Below are positions 1 to 5,954 of a stretch of DNA of 8,841 bases, in pieces. Made by a program: the position numbers and the translations under genes. The notes under the pieces were generated by a model. That model worked only from the letters and a program-made list of their open reading frames with translations, had not been told where the DNA came from and made no database searches. How positions within the stretch are numbered: the first letter of the stretch is position 1; every line of letters begins with the position of its first letter. Origin of the DNA: Candidatus Methanogaster sp. UBA203 (GTDB lineage Archaea; Halobacteriota; Methanosarcinia; Methanosarcinales; Methanogasteraceae). The stretch is from the NCBI GenBank assembly GCA_002503595.1, contig DASC01000164.1, forward strand, positions 1 to 8,841. Reading direction: 5' to 3'.

Positions 1-78
1 ACCTAAAACACTATCATGCGACTTCGCTATATCGGCACTGCTTGACCCGGAACATAACATGAGCCAAACAGGGAATTT

Positions 79-156
79 AACCGCAGAGTGCGCAGAGGGA
101 CGCGGAGGGGGAATAAACGGTTAAATACTCTGCGTTCCTCTGCGTCCTCCGCGGTT
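79..156. repeat. Imperfect inverted repeat of the CGCAGAG type
   Basis: The left arm at 79-107 and the right arm at 128-156 are reverse complements at 24 of 29 positions, separated by a 20-base spacer. The arms are built from short G/A-rich words such as CGCAGAG and CGCGGAG. The transcript could fold into a long hairpin in either direction. Similar 'accgcagag...ctctgcggt' elements are known as scattered intergenic repeats in many archaea and bacteria; that link is from memory and not from a search. There is no transposase and no clear target-site duplication, so the means of spread is unknown. The element accounts for most of the unannotated stretch at 1-272; I see nothing else in that stretch. 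Confidence 0.75.
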
Positions 157-272
157 ATTTTTCTTGCCAGAAAGTACAGAATCGCAATCGGGCGACCAAT
201 CAACATACCTGAGTAGTTACCATGCACTCGCGAATTACCAGAGAGCCGAATAATCTCGAGGACACGGTTTAA

Positions 273-1409
273 CTAAAGAATGGTATCCCGGATCCGTGTA
301 AGAGCGTCATATATCCGCTCTCTCGACGCCGCGTATGATATCCGGATGAAGCCTGAACTTCCAGGACCGAATGCAGACCCGGGCGTTACTGCGATATACG
401 CTTCCTTAAGCAAGCGTTCTGCGACATCGTCCCCGCCCCCGTAGTCAACAACATCCAGGAAGAGATAGAACGCGCCGTCCGGCTTCTTGCAGTCGAACCC
501 GAGCGATTTCATCCCATCAACCAGAATATCCCGCCGCGCTTCAAACTCGGCTACCATTGAATCGACCGATCCATGATCGAACCGTAGCGCGGTAACGCCT
601 GCGTGCTGGACAAAGGATGCGGCATGGCTCACCGAATGCGACTGTAGTTTGAGCGCCGCTCTGACGATGCCCGGAGGCGCTGCCATGTATCCGAGACGCC
701 AGCCAGTCATCGCGTACGATTTCGAGAAGCCATTTATCGTGATCACACGGTCCTGCATCCCGTCAAAAGACCCGATGCTGTAGTGTTTCTTGTCGTAGAT
801 GATCTTCTCGTAGATTTCATCGGAGAGTACCGTGATGTCGTTATCGATTGCGATCTCTGCGATCTCCGCGAGGTATTTTTTCCCGAATACGGCACCACTC
901 GGGTTTCCCGGGCTATTTATGACGATGAGCTTTGTTTTATCTGTGACGTAACCTCCGATGTCAGGCGGCATGAAATCCTGATCCGTGGGAACCCACACAG
1001 TACGGGCGCCCGCGTATTTGATACATGCATCGTAAGTGACCCATGCCGGATCGAGCAGTATCGCCTCATCCCCTTCATCAAGCACCGCTTGCACCGACTG
1101 GAAGACCGCCTGCTTTGCGCCAGGGGTCACAAGGATTTGATCGGCCGTGACATCGAGGTTGTTCTCGGTGCGAAGTTTCTCCGCGATCGCATTCTTAAGT
1201 TCAGGGATGCCGGCAGCAGGCGTGTAATGGGTCTCGCCGCGGCGGATCGACTGGAAAGCCGATTTGCGGATGTATTCGGGCGTGTCAAAGTCTGGCTCGC
1301 CGAGACTCATGGTTATCACGTCATTCCCCCTTCTCTCAAGTTCGGATGCGAGTTTTGCTATTGCAAGTGTTGCGGATTCCTCTATAAGTTCTAACCGTGC
1401 GGATGTCAT
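273..1409 (-). CDS. PLP-dependent class I aminotransferase (aspartate aminotransferase-like)
   Basis: This 378-residue protein is a fold-type I, pyridoxal-phosphate-dependent aminotransferase, probably cytoplasmic, moving an amino group between an amino acid such as aspartate and a 2-oxo acid. Seen in the sequence: SLGEPDFDTP at residues 35-44; NSPGNPSG at 165-172 with the cofactor-contacting Asn169; SDEIY at 196-200 with Asp197 for the pyridine nitrogen and Tyr200; the Schiff-base Lys230 in SKSYAMTGWRLGY; and Arg356 in RISYA, the expected carboxylate-binding arginine. The length is slightly under the usual 380-400 and no key residue is missing. The ATG start at 1409 has no Shine-Dalgarno sequence but lies 29 bases from a TATA-like box, so the mRNA is probably leaderless. 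The gene is monocistronic here and divergent from the next one. Substrate choice (aspartate, alanine, aromatic) cannot be fixed by reading, so I give no symbol. Confidence 0.93.
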   Translation of the reverse strand: MTSARLELIEESATLAIAKLASELERRGNDVITMSLGEPDFDTPEYIRKSAFQSIRRGETHYTPAAGIPELKNAIAEKLRTENNLDVTADQILVTPGAKQAVFQSVQAVLDEGDEAILLDPAWVTYDACIKYAGARTVWVPTDQDFMPPDIGGYVTDKTKLIVINSPGNPSGAVFGKKYLAEIAEIAIDNDITVLSDEIYEKIIYDKKHYSIGSFDGMQDRVITINGFSKSYAMTGWRLGYMAAPPGIVRAALKLQSHSVSHAASFVQHAGVTALRFDHGSVDSMVAEFEARRDILVDGMKSLGFDCKKPDGAFYLFLDVVDYGGGDDVAERLLKEAYIAVTPGSAFGPGSSGFIRISYAASRERIYDALTRIRDTIL

Positions 1410-1437
1410 ATTGTAGACTCTGATTCGCTTATCGCCT

Positions 1438-1446
1438 CATAAAACT
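1438..1446 (-). promoter_or_regulatory. TATA-like box of the aminotransferase gene
   Basis: Read on the minus strand this is AGTTTTATG, ending 29 bases before the A of the start ATG at 1409. The same nine bases recur 27 bases before the signal peptidase start at 7588. An archaeal TATA box sets transcription about 25 bases downstream, which would begin the transcript within a few bases of the ATG. That agrees with the absence of a ribosome binding site. Confidence 0.55.
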
Positions 1447-1570
1447 ATGTTTGAATGATGTCAGAAGGTAAAAAACAGTTCCAGATGCCAGAATGACCAT
1501 CGATCCTGCCGGAAAACCGTGAATGGATCGGCAAAAGGGACTGAAACATCCACCTTATGCGAAAGACTCC

Positions 1571-1583
1571 AAATATTTAAATG
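1571..1583 (+). promoter_or_regulatory. TATA-like box of the membrane protein gene
   Basis: The A/T-rich stretch AAATATTTAAATG is the best archaeal TATA-box candidate in the 208-base gap at 1410-1617. Its centre near 1577 predicts transcription from about 1602, giving a leader of roughly 15 bases before the ATG at 1618. The rest of the gap holds no other recognisable feature. Confidence 0.5.
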
Positions 1584-1617
1584 ATAGCAGCATCATTATG
1601 ATCGAAGGATGGCATAG

Positions 1618-2235
1618 ATGATCGGGCAGATTGCAGACGAACTCAAAGAGCACGTCCCTTTCACGTTTTTTGGGGCTCTTACAGGTATCGCTATCATGCT
1701 TGCGATCGGCTATGGCGGCTTCCTCCCACAGGTTGTCCCGATCTCGGAGTACATCTTTTATGTTCTGCATCCGGCACATGTTCTATTGAGTGCATCGGTA
1801 ACCACGGCTTTATACGTACGATACGGGAAGAGAAAGCTGTGGATCGCACTCCTGATCGGCTATACCGGTTCGATCGGCATAGCAACGGTGAGCGACTCGA
1901 TCATCCCCTACATAGGTGAAGTCCTGCTCGATCTGCCGAATAGAGGACTCCACATTGGCGTCATCGAGAAACCGCTGCTGACAAATCTTGCAGCGCTGCT
2001 CGGCATCGCGATCGGTTACAGGTACTGGGAGGGCGCGACCGAGTTCCCGCACGCCGGACATGTCCTGATAAGTACATGGGCATCGCTGTTCCACATCATC
2101 ATGGCGCTTGGCGCAACCATAGACTGGGTCCGGATTATCGGCATCTTGCTATTTTTATTCCTCGCGGTCTGGATCCCGTGCTGTACGAGCGATATAGTAT
2201 ATCCTTTACTATTCGCAGAAAAAACCGAGTCATAA
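1618..2235 (+). CDS. Polytopic membrane protein of unknown function, rich in His and Cys
   Basis: I do not recognise a named family for this 205-residue protein. It appears to span the membrane about six times, at roughly residues 15-35, 42-66, 74-96, 118-136, 146-168 and 172-188. Polar residues sit inside or beside these helices in patterned groups: HPAH at 51-54, SDS at 92-94, FPHAGH at 143-148, His159, and CCTSD at 188-192. Such His, Cys and Asp groups could bind a metal or form a transport path, but this is inference. The ATG at 1618 is supported by a partial AAGG ribosome binding site at 1605-1608 and by a stop in the same region of the alternative ATG at 1609. The ribosomal operon follows after about 110 bases, probably from its own promoter, so a functional link to translation is not implied. 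Confidence 0.8.
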   Translation: MIGQIADELKEHVPFTFFGALTGIAIMLAIGYGGFLPQVVPISEYIFYVLHPAHVLLSASVTTALYVRYGKRKLWIALLIGYTGSIGIATVSDSIIPYIGEVLLDLPNRGLHIGVIEKPLLTNLAALLGIAIGYRYWEGATEFPHAGHVLISTWASLFHIIMALGATIDWVRIIGILLFLFLAVWIPCCTSDIVYPLLFAEKTES

Positions 2236-2269
2236 TACAGACTATATCCCAAAGTCTGCGAAAACAAAA

Positions 2270-2278
2270 GATATAATA
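2270..2278 (+). promoter_or_regulatory. Candidate TATA box of the ribosomal protein operon
   Basis: GATATAATA-like sequence preceded by an A-rich stretch (AAAACAAAA), which resembles a BRE plus TATA box. It would place transcription near 2300 and leave a leader of about 45 bases before the L24 ATG at 2348. A second A/T patch at 2241-2248 (ACTATATC) is an alternative that would begin the transcript near 2271. The two cannot be separated by eye. Confidence 0.4.
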
Positions 2279-2347
2279 GTGGAGCCGATAACCATGAGAA
2301 AAGCAATCGGAAACATAGATATACCACAACGACAAAGTGTAATGATC

Positions 2348-2707
2348 ATGATATCGAAACAACCAAGAAAGCAGAGAAAAGCGCAGTATCAAGCGCCTCT
2401 GCATAAAAAACAGAAGTTTATGGGTGCACACTTAAGCGAATCGCTGCGGGAGAAGTACGGACGGAGGGCGTTTGGCGTCCGGTCCGGGGACACCGTAAAA
2501 ATCATGCGCGGCGAGTATGCTGGCACAGAAGGTAAAGTCGAGCGGGTCGATCTGAAGAAAGGTACACTCGCGATCGATGGCGCAACGTTATTCAGGGCGG
2601 ATGGGGAAGAGGTTCCAAGACCGATATATCCGTCGAATGTGATGATAACCAAACTGGATCTTGATGATGAAATCAGAGAACAAATACTTGGCAAGGTGAT
2701 TGAGTGA
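2348..2707 (+). CDS. rpl24: 50S ribosomal protein L24 (uL24)
   Basis: L24 is an RNA-binding protein of the large subunit that helps start its assembly. From the ATG at 2348 the product has 119 residues and begins MISKQPRKQRKA, which is the typical archaeal L24 start. KFMGAHLSE at 23-31 and the KOW region at about 44-70 (GDTVKIMRGEYAGTEGKVE) follow, then YPSNVMITKLDL at 94-105, all family hallmarks. An in-frame ATG at 2342 adds only two residues. Further upstream, an ATG at 2294 with GGAG at 2281-2284 would add an 18-residue extension unlike L24; I judge it less likely on family grounds. The stop overlaps the S4e start by four bases. L14, which normally precedes L24 in archaea, is absent. Confidence 0.95.
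   Translation: MISKQPRKQRKAQYQAPLHKKQKFMGAHLSESLREKYGRRAFGVRSGDTVKIMRGEYAGTEGKVERVDLKKGTLAIDGATLFRADGEEVPRPIYPSNVMITKLDLDDEIREQILGKVIE
2694..2700 (+). promoter_or_regulatory. Shine-Dalgarno of S4e, supports a GTG start
   Basis: AGGTGAT lies three bases before the GTG at 2704 and inside the end of the L24 gene. Together with the archaeal S4e N-terminal sequence it fixes GTG as the start, giving a four-base GTGA overlap with the L24 stop. Confidence 0.8.
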
Positions 2708-3417
2708 GCAGACATCAGAAAAGACTTTCAATGCCGAAAACCTGGAATATACAGAGGAAGACTCATAAGTGGGCTGTTAAAGCTTCACCGGGTCCGCATT
2801 CCGGGTTAAAAAGCATTCCTTTGTTATTGGTCATACGGGACATAATGAAACTTGCAAATTCGAGTAGAGAGGCGAAGAAGATCCTGCATGACGGGAATAT
2901 ACTGGTAGACGGCGTCGTCAGACGGGATTACAAGTTCCCGGTAGGAGTTTTCGATGTTATAACCATACCGAAGATCGATCTATCATACAGGGTGTTTCTG
3001 GATGCGAAACAGCGACTCAGTCTGAGAAAAATCAGCGACCCAGAGGTTAAATTGTGTAGGATTAATGATAAAACAATTTTGAAGGGTGGAAATACCCAGT
3101 TAAACCTTCACGATGGTTCAAATATCGTTTCTGACGAGTATTCTTATCAAACCTCTGATTCGGTCATTCTCACACTTCCTGAGCGGAAGGTTGTAAAGCA
3201 CCTCACCTACAAACCGGGCAGCCTTGCTCTCGTCATCGGTGGCGCTCATTCAGGAGAACTCGCGACGATCGAGGATGTAAGAAAGACGCGGAGTGCGATG
3301 CCGAACATGACATCACTGCACAGCAGTTATGATTTCGAGACGATCGAGGATTACGTATTTGTGGTCGGCAAAGGCACGCCCGAGATCGAGACGCCGGGAG
3401 GTGATGTAGTTGACTGA
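2704..3417 (+). CDS. rps4e: 30S ribosomal protein S4e (eS4)
   Basis: S4e is a small-subunit protein shared by archaea and eukaryotes and absent from bacteria. The 237-residue product opens with a basic N-terminal tail (MSRHQKRLSMPKTW), then SPGPH at 28-32. An S4-type RNA-binding domain spans about 43-90, with the hallmark LVDGVVRRDYKFPVG at 67-81. A central S4e domain covers about 95-165 and a KOW motif about 172-191 (GSLALVIGGAHSGELATIED). The length is ordinary for archaea. The start is GTG at 2704, with AGGTGAT three bases upstream, overlapping the L24 stop by four bases. The 3' end overlaps the L5 start by eight bases, so translation of all three genes is probably coupled. Confidence 0.97.
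   Translation: MSRHQKRLSMPKTWNIQRKTHKWAVKASPGPHSGLKSIPLLLVIRDIMKLANSSREAKKILHDGNILVDGVVRRDYKFPVGVFDVITIPKIDLSYRVFLDAKQRLSLRKISDPEVKLCRINDKTILKGGNTQLNLHDGSNIVSDEYSYQTSDSVILTLPERKVVKHLTYKPGSLALVIGGAHSGELATIEDVRKTRSAMPNMTSLHSSYDFETIEDYVFVVGKGTPEIETPGGDVVD
3397..3405 (+). promoter_or_regulatory. Full-length Shine-Dalgarno of L5, selects a TTG start
   Basis: GGAGGTGAT is a full nine-base match to the 3' end of archaeal 16S rRNA. It stands four bases before a TTG at 3410, while the first in-frame ATG (3422) is 16 bases away. The site lies within S4e codons, so the L5 gene is set up for reinitiation. Confidence 0.8.
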
Positions 3418-3922
3418 TCCGATGCGCGCAATCGAGGTCGACAAGGTGACGGTGCATATCGGAGTGGGCGAGAGCGGAGAGCGCCTCGTCAATGCCGAGA
3501 ATATCCTTGAAGCGATCACCGATCAGAAGTGCGTGAGAACGCTCTCGAAATCCCGCATCCCTGCATTTGGGATCAAGATGGGGGAGCCGATCGGTTGCAA
3601 GGTCACACTCAGGAGGAATAAGGCATACAAGTTCATCGATACAGCGCTTGCCATAATCGACCGTAAACTGTATGCGTCCCAGTTCGATGAGACCGGAAAC
3701 GTATCCTTCGGGATCGAGGAACACACCGATTTCCCGGATATGGCTTACGATCCGAATATCGGAATTTTTGGGATGGATGTCTCCTTAAGTTTGAAGCGAC
3801 CCGGATACAGGGTCAGCAGGCGCCGCATCCAGCAGAACAAGATATCGCACAAACATCGGCTGGTTGCTGAGGATGTGCTGTCATGGATGCAGGATCGCTA
3901 CCAGATAGAGGTGATGGAATGA
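3410..3922 (+). CDS. rpl5: 50S ribosomal protein L5 (uL5)
   Basis: L5 binds 5S rRNA and sits in the central protuberance of the large subunit. The 170-residue product carries the archaeal signatures VDKVTVHIGVGESGERL near 10-26, a basic RNA-binding stretch around 43-70 (TLSKSRIPAFGIKMGEPIGCK), and the loop FGIEEHTDFPDMAYDP near 100-115. It ends in a basic region, GYRVSRRRI, before the last helix. The start is TTG at 3410, chosen because a perfect GGAGGTGAT stands four bases upstream and because M-x-D-P-M-R at the N-terminus fits the family. The gene overlaps S4e by eight bases and S14 by four. The unusual start codon with a maximal ribosome binding site suggests tuned, coupled translation. 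Confidence 0.96.
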   Translation: MTDPMRAIEVDKVTVHIGVGESGERLVNAENILEAITDQKCVRTLSKSRIPAFGIKMGEPIGCKVTLRRNKAYKFIDTALAIIDRKLYASQFDETGNVSFGIEEHTDFPDMAYDPNIGIFGMDVSLSLKRPGYRVSRRRIQQNKISHKHRLVAEDVLSWMQDRYQIEVME

Positions 3923-4068
3923 GCGATGAGATCCAGATCGGTAAGGGCGCAAACGTCTGCAAACGATGCGGCAGGAAACAGGGGCTGGTTCGGAGATACC
4001 GCATATACCTCTGCCGCCAGTGTTTCAGGGAGATTGCGAAAGACATGGGTTTTGAAAAATATACTTGA
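3919..4068 (+). CDS. rps14: 30S ribosomal protein S14, zinc-binding form (uS14)
   Basis: S14 is a small protein of the 30S head. The product is 49 residues and contains two CxxC pairs, Cys14/Cys17 and Cys32/Cys35, which would bind one zinc ion as in archaeal S14 and eukaryotic S29. The basic core VCKRCGRKQGLVRRYRIYLC links the two pairs, and the ending FREIAKDMGFEKYT-like tail is typical. The ATG at 3919 overlaps the L5 stop in an ATGA, with AGAGGTGAT four bases upstream. A longer reading from 3883 would run 12 residues into the L5 gene and add nothing like S14, so I reject it. Length is normal for archaea. Confidence 0.96.
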   Translation: MSDEIQIGKGANVCKRCGRKQGLVRRYRIYLCRQCFREIAKDMGFEKYT

Positions 4069-4078
4069 GGTAATTATA

Positions 4079-4471
4079 ATGGTACTACTTGACCCACTTG
4101 CTGATGCGCTCTCAGCCATCAGGAATGCAGAAAAAACGGGAAAGCCGGAGTGCATCATACGCCCCGCTTCAAAACTCATCGGTAATGTGCTCTCTGTGAT
4201 GCAGAGTCAGGGATACATCAGCGAATATGAGTTTATTGAGGATGGAAAGGCAGGTGTCTTCAAGGTGAGTCTGCACGGAAGGATCAACGACTGCAAGGTC
4301 ATAAAGCCGAGATTCTCTACCAAACTGACCGATCTTGAGAAATGGGAGAAACGGTTCCTGCCTGCAAGAAACTTCGGCGCTCTGGTATTGACGACGCCCC
4401 ATGGTGTGTTATCGCACTATGAGGCACGAGAGAAGAAAATTGGAGGACAACTCCTCGCTTACGTGTATTAG
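4079..4471 (+). CDS. rps8: 30S ribosomal protein S8 (uS8)
   Basis: S8 binds the central domain of 16S rRNA and helps assemble the platform of the small subunit. The product from the ATG at 4079 has 130 residues, the standard archaeal length. It opens MVLLDPLADALSAIRNAE, matching the family N-terminus, and ends with the signature GVLSHYEAREKKIGGQLLAYVY, whose first part contacts rRNA. The frame stays open upstream to 3926 over the S14 gene, but that part has no S8 similarity. The Shine-Dalgarno GAGG at 4067-4070 overlaps the S14 stop codon, and the gap between the two genes is ten bases. L6 follows after 15 bases. Confidence 0.97.
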   Translation: MVLLDPLADALSAIRNAEKTGKPECIIRPASKLIGNVLSVMQSQGYISEYEFIEDGKAGVFKVSLHGRINDCKVIKPRFSTKLTDLEKWEKRFLPARNFGALVLTTPHGVLSHYEAREKKIGGQLLAYVY

Positions 4472-4486
4472 CGTATCAGGTGGAAA

Positions 4487-5032
4487 ATGGCAAAAGAGAT
4501 CAAAAAGACGGTTGCGATACCGGATGATGTGACTGTTTCGATCGATGGAAGAATGGTCACGATATCAGGTCCGGAAGGCGAGGTGACCCGTGAACTGTGG
4601 TATCCGCACATCACGATCCAGCAGATCGAGGACACGATAAGCGTGGATGTCGATGCTGCGATGATACGGAAGAAGCAGAAAGCAATGGTCGGCACGCTTG
4701 CGTCCCATATCAAGAATATGATCGATGGAGTCACGCATGGATACAGATACCGGATGAAGATGGTGTATTCCCATTTTCCGGTTCAATTACGCATCGATAG
4801 TGGCAAATTCATAATAGGCAACTTTCTTGGCGAGAAGAAAGATCGGGTGGCACAGATACTGGATGGGTCTGCTGTAGAAATAAACGGCGATGAGGTGACC
4901 GTCACCGGTATCAACAAGGAGTCGGTTGGGCAGACCGCGGCGAACATCGAGCAGGCAACGAAGATCAAGGCACGCGATCCAAGGGTATTCCAGGACGGAA
5001 TATACGTGATCGGGAAAGAGATGATGTCGTAG
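4487..5032 (+). CDS. rpl6: 50S ribosomal protein L6 (uL6)
   Basis: L6 lies near the factor-binding site of the large subunit and binds 23S rRNA. The 181-residue product shows the two tandem L6 folds: an N-terminal half with VTISGPEGEVTREL around 24-37 and LASHIKNMIDGVTHGYRYRMKMVYSHFP-type sequence around 71-98, and a C-terminal half with NFLGEKKDRV near 113-122. It ends with the archaeal hallmark DPRVFQDGIYVIGKE. The ATG at 4487 has AGGTGG three bases upstream. The gene sits 15 bases after S8 and 10 bases before L32e. Nothing is missing and the length is usual. Confidence 0.97.
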   Translation: MAKEIKKTVAIPDDVTVSIDGRMVTISGPEGEVTRELWYPHITIQQIEDTISVDVDAAMIRKKQKAMVGTLASHIKNMIDGVTHGYRYRMKMVYSHFPVQLRIDSGKFIIGNFLGEKKDRVAQILDGSAVEINGDEVTVTGINKESVGQTAANIEQATKIKARDPRVFQDGIYVIGKEMMS

Positions 5033-5042
5033 GTGATGATTT

Positions 5043-5495
5043 ATGGATTCGGCAATCAAGCGATTATTAAATACCAGAAAACAGCAGAAGAGCAAGAAGC
5101 CCACATTCAAGCGTACTGACTCTCATAAGAAGAAGAAACTGGACGAGAACTGGCGGCGTCCGAGAGGGCTGCAGAGCAAGCTCCGAAAGAGGATTGCAGC
5201 GAAAGGCGCGGTCGTGCAGGTTGGATATGGCAGCCCAAAGGCAGTCCGGGGACTACACCCGTCTGGCTTTGAGGAGGTGCTGGTGCGAAATACGGACGAT
5301 CTACAGCCGATCGACCCATCGTATCAGGCTGCACGGATCGCACGCACCGTTGGTGTTAGAAAACGGCAGATGATCGAGGAGATCGCGAAGAGCCGCGAGA
5401 TAAAAATCTTAAACCCACTTCCTGAGGAAATAGGAGTAGCTGTAGGGGAAGTAGAAGAGGTAGCAGAGGCAGAAACAGAAGAGGAGGAGGCGTAA
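5043..5495 (+). CDS. rpl32e: 50S ribosomal protein L32e (eL32) with acidic C-terminal tail
   Basis: L32e is a large-subunit protein of archaea and eukaryotes. The 150-residue product has a basic N-terminal half, WRRPRGLQSKLRKR at about 37-50, and the family signature GYGSPKAVRGLHPSGF around 61-76. The core ends near residue 127. After that comes a tail of about 20 residues made almost only of Glu, Ala and Val, ending EEEEA; it is not part of the usual fold and could be a linker or interaction tail. The ATG at 5043 has AGGTGAT at 5031-5037, overlapping the L6 stop. The GAG codons of the tail also form the GGAGG ribosome binding site of L19e, whose ATG follows the stop directly. Confidence 0.96.
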   Translation: MDSAIKRLLNTRKQQKSKKPTFKRTDSHKKKKLDENWRRPRGLQSKLRKRIAAKGAVVQVGYGSPKAVRGLHPSGFEEVLVRNTDDLQPIDPSYQAARIARTVGVRKRQMIEEIAKSREIKILNPLPEEIGVAVGEVEEVAEAETEEEEA

Positions 5496-5954
5496 ATGGC
5501 TGATCGTTACGATTCATCGAATCAACGGCGTATTGCTGCAAATGTGCTTAAAATAGGAGTTAATCGAATCTGGCTCGATCCTGAGGAGAAGGAGAGCATC
5601 GCTGATGCAACCACGCGGAATGATATCAGGGATCTGCTTGAGTCGGGCGCGATTCAGGCGAAACCGAAGAAAGGCGTCAGCCGCGCACGCGCACGGCAGA
5701 GGGATGAGAAACGGAAATACGGGCACGGAACCGGGCACGGCTCACGGAAAGGGGGAAAGGGTGCGAGAAATCCCAGAAAGAGGGAATGGATCACCAAGAT
5801 TCGTGCGCTACGCAGCCGTCTCAAGGAACTGCGTGCTGATGGTACGCTTCCTCCGAATGTTTACTGTAAGGTGTACCGGAAGGCAAAAGGCGGCGAGTAC
5901 AAGAGCGTGGCGCACCTGAACGCATATCTTATGGCACAGGGACATCTCAAATGA
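5496..5954 (+). CDS. rpl19e: 50S ribosomal protein L19e (eL19)
   Basis: L19e is an archaeal/eukaryotic large-subunit protein that contributes to an inter-subunit bridge. The product is 152 residues, the usual archaeal size. It contains RRIAANVLKIGVNRIWLDPEE-like sequence near the N-terminus, a highly basic middle at about 54-90 rich in Arg, Lys and Gly (GHGSRKGGKGARNPRKREW), and the helical ending VYCKVYRKAKGGEYKS. The ATG directly follows the L32e stop, with GGAGG at 5486-5490. Its own stop overlaps the rpoD start as ATGA. In the standard archaeal order L18 comes next, so this is the point where the cluster departs from the norm. Confidence 0.97.
   Translation: MADRYDSSNQRRIAANVLKIGVNRIWLDPEEKESIADATTRNDIRDLLESGAIQAKPKKGVSRARARQRDEKRKYGHGTGHGSRKGGKGARNPRKREWITKIRALRSRLKELRADGTLPPNVYCKVYRKAKGGEYKSVAHLNAYLMAQGHLK

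Noticed and set aside
27..227. 66-residue minus-strand open frame
   Set aside because: It runs through the inverted repeat at 79-156, and its Glu/Arg-rich middle simply reflects the CGCAGAG words. Frames like this across such repeats are commonly spurious, and it has no ribosome binding site.
783..1394. 203-residue plus-strand open frame
   Set aside because: It is fully antisense to the aminotransferase, whose motifs are intact. The frame has unusual Cys and Arg content and no start signal.
2135..2431. 98-residue minus-strand frame with hydrophobic Tyr/Cys-rich sequence across the L24 promoter
   Set aside because: It overlaps the membrane protein end and the L24 start, with odd composition (Tyr, His, Cys, Ser) typical of an antisense shadow.
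3883..3918. Longer S14 start
   Set aside because: The extra 12 residues come from L5 codons in another frame. The ATG at 3919 has the proper ribosome binding site and the known S14 N-terminus.
3926..4078. Longer S8 start
   Set aside because: The upstream part is an out-of-frame reading of S14. S8 family length and N-terminus match the ATG at 4079.
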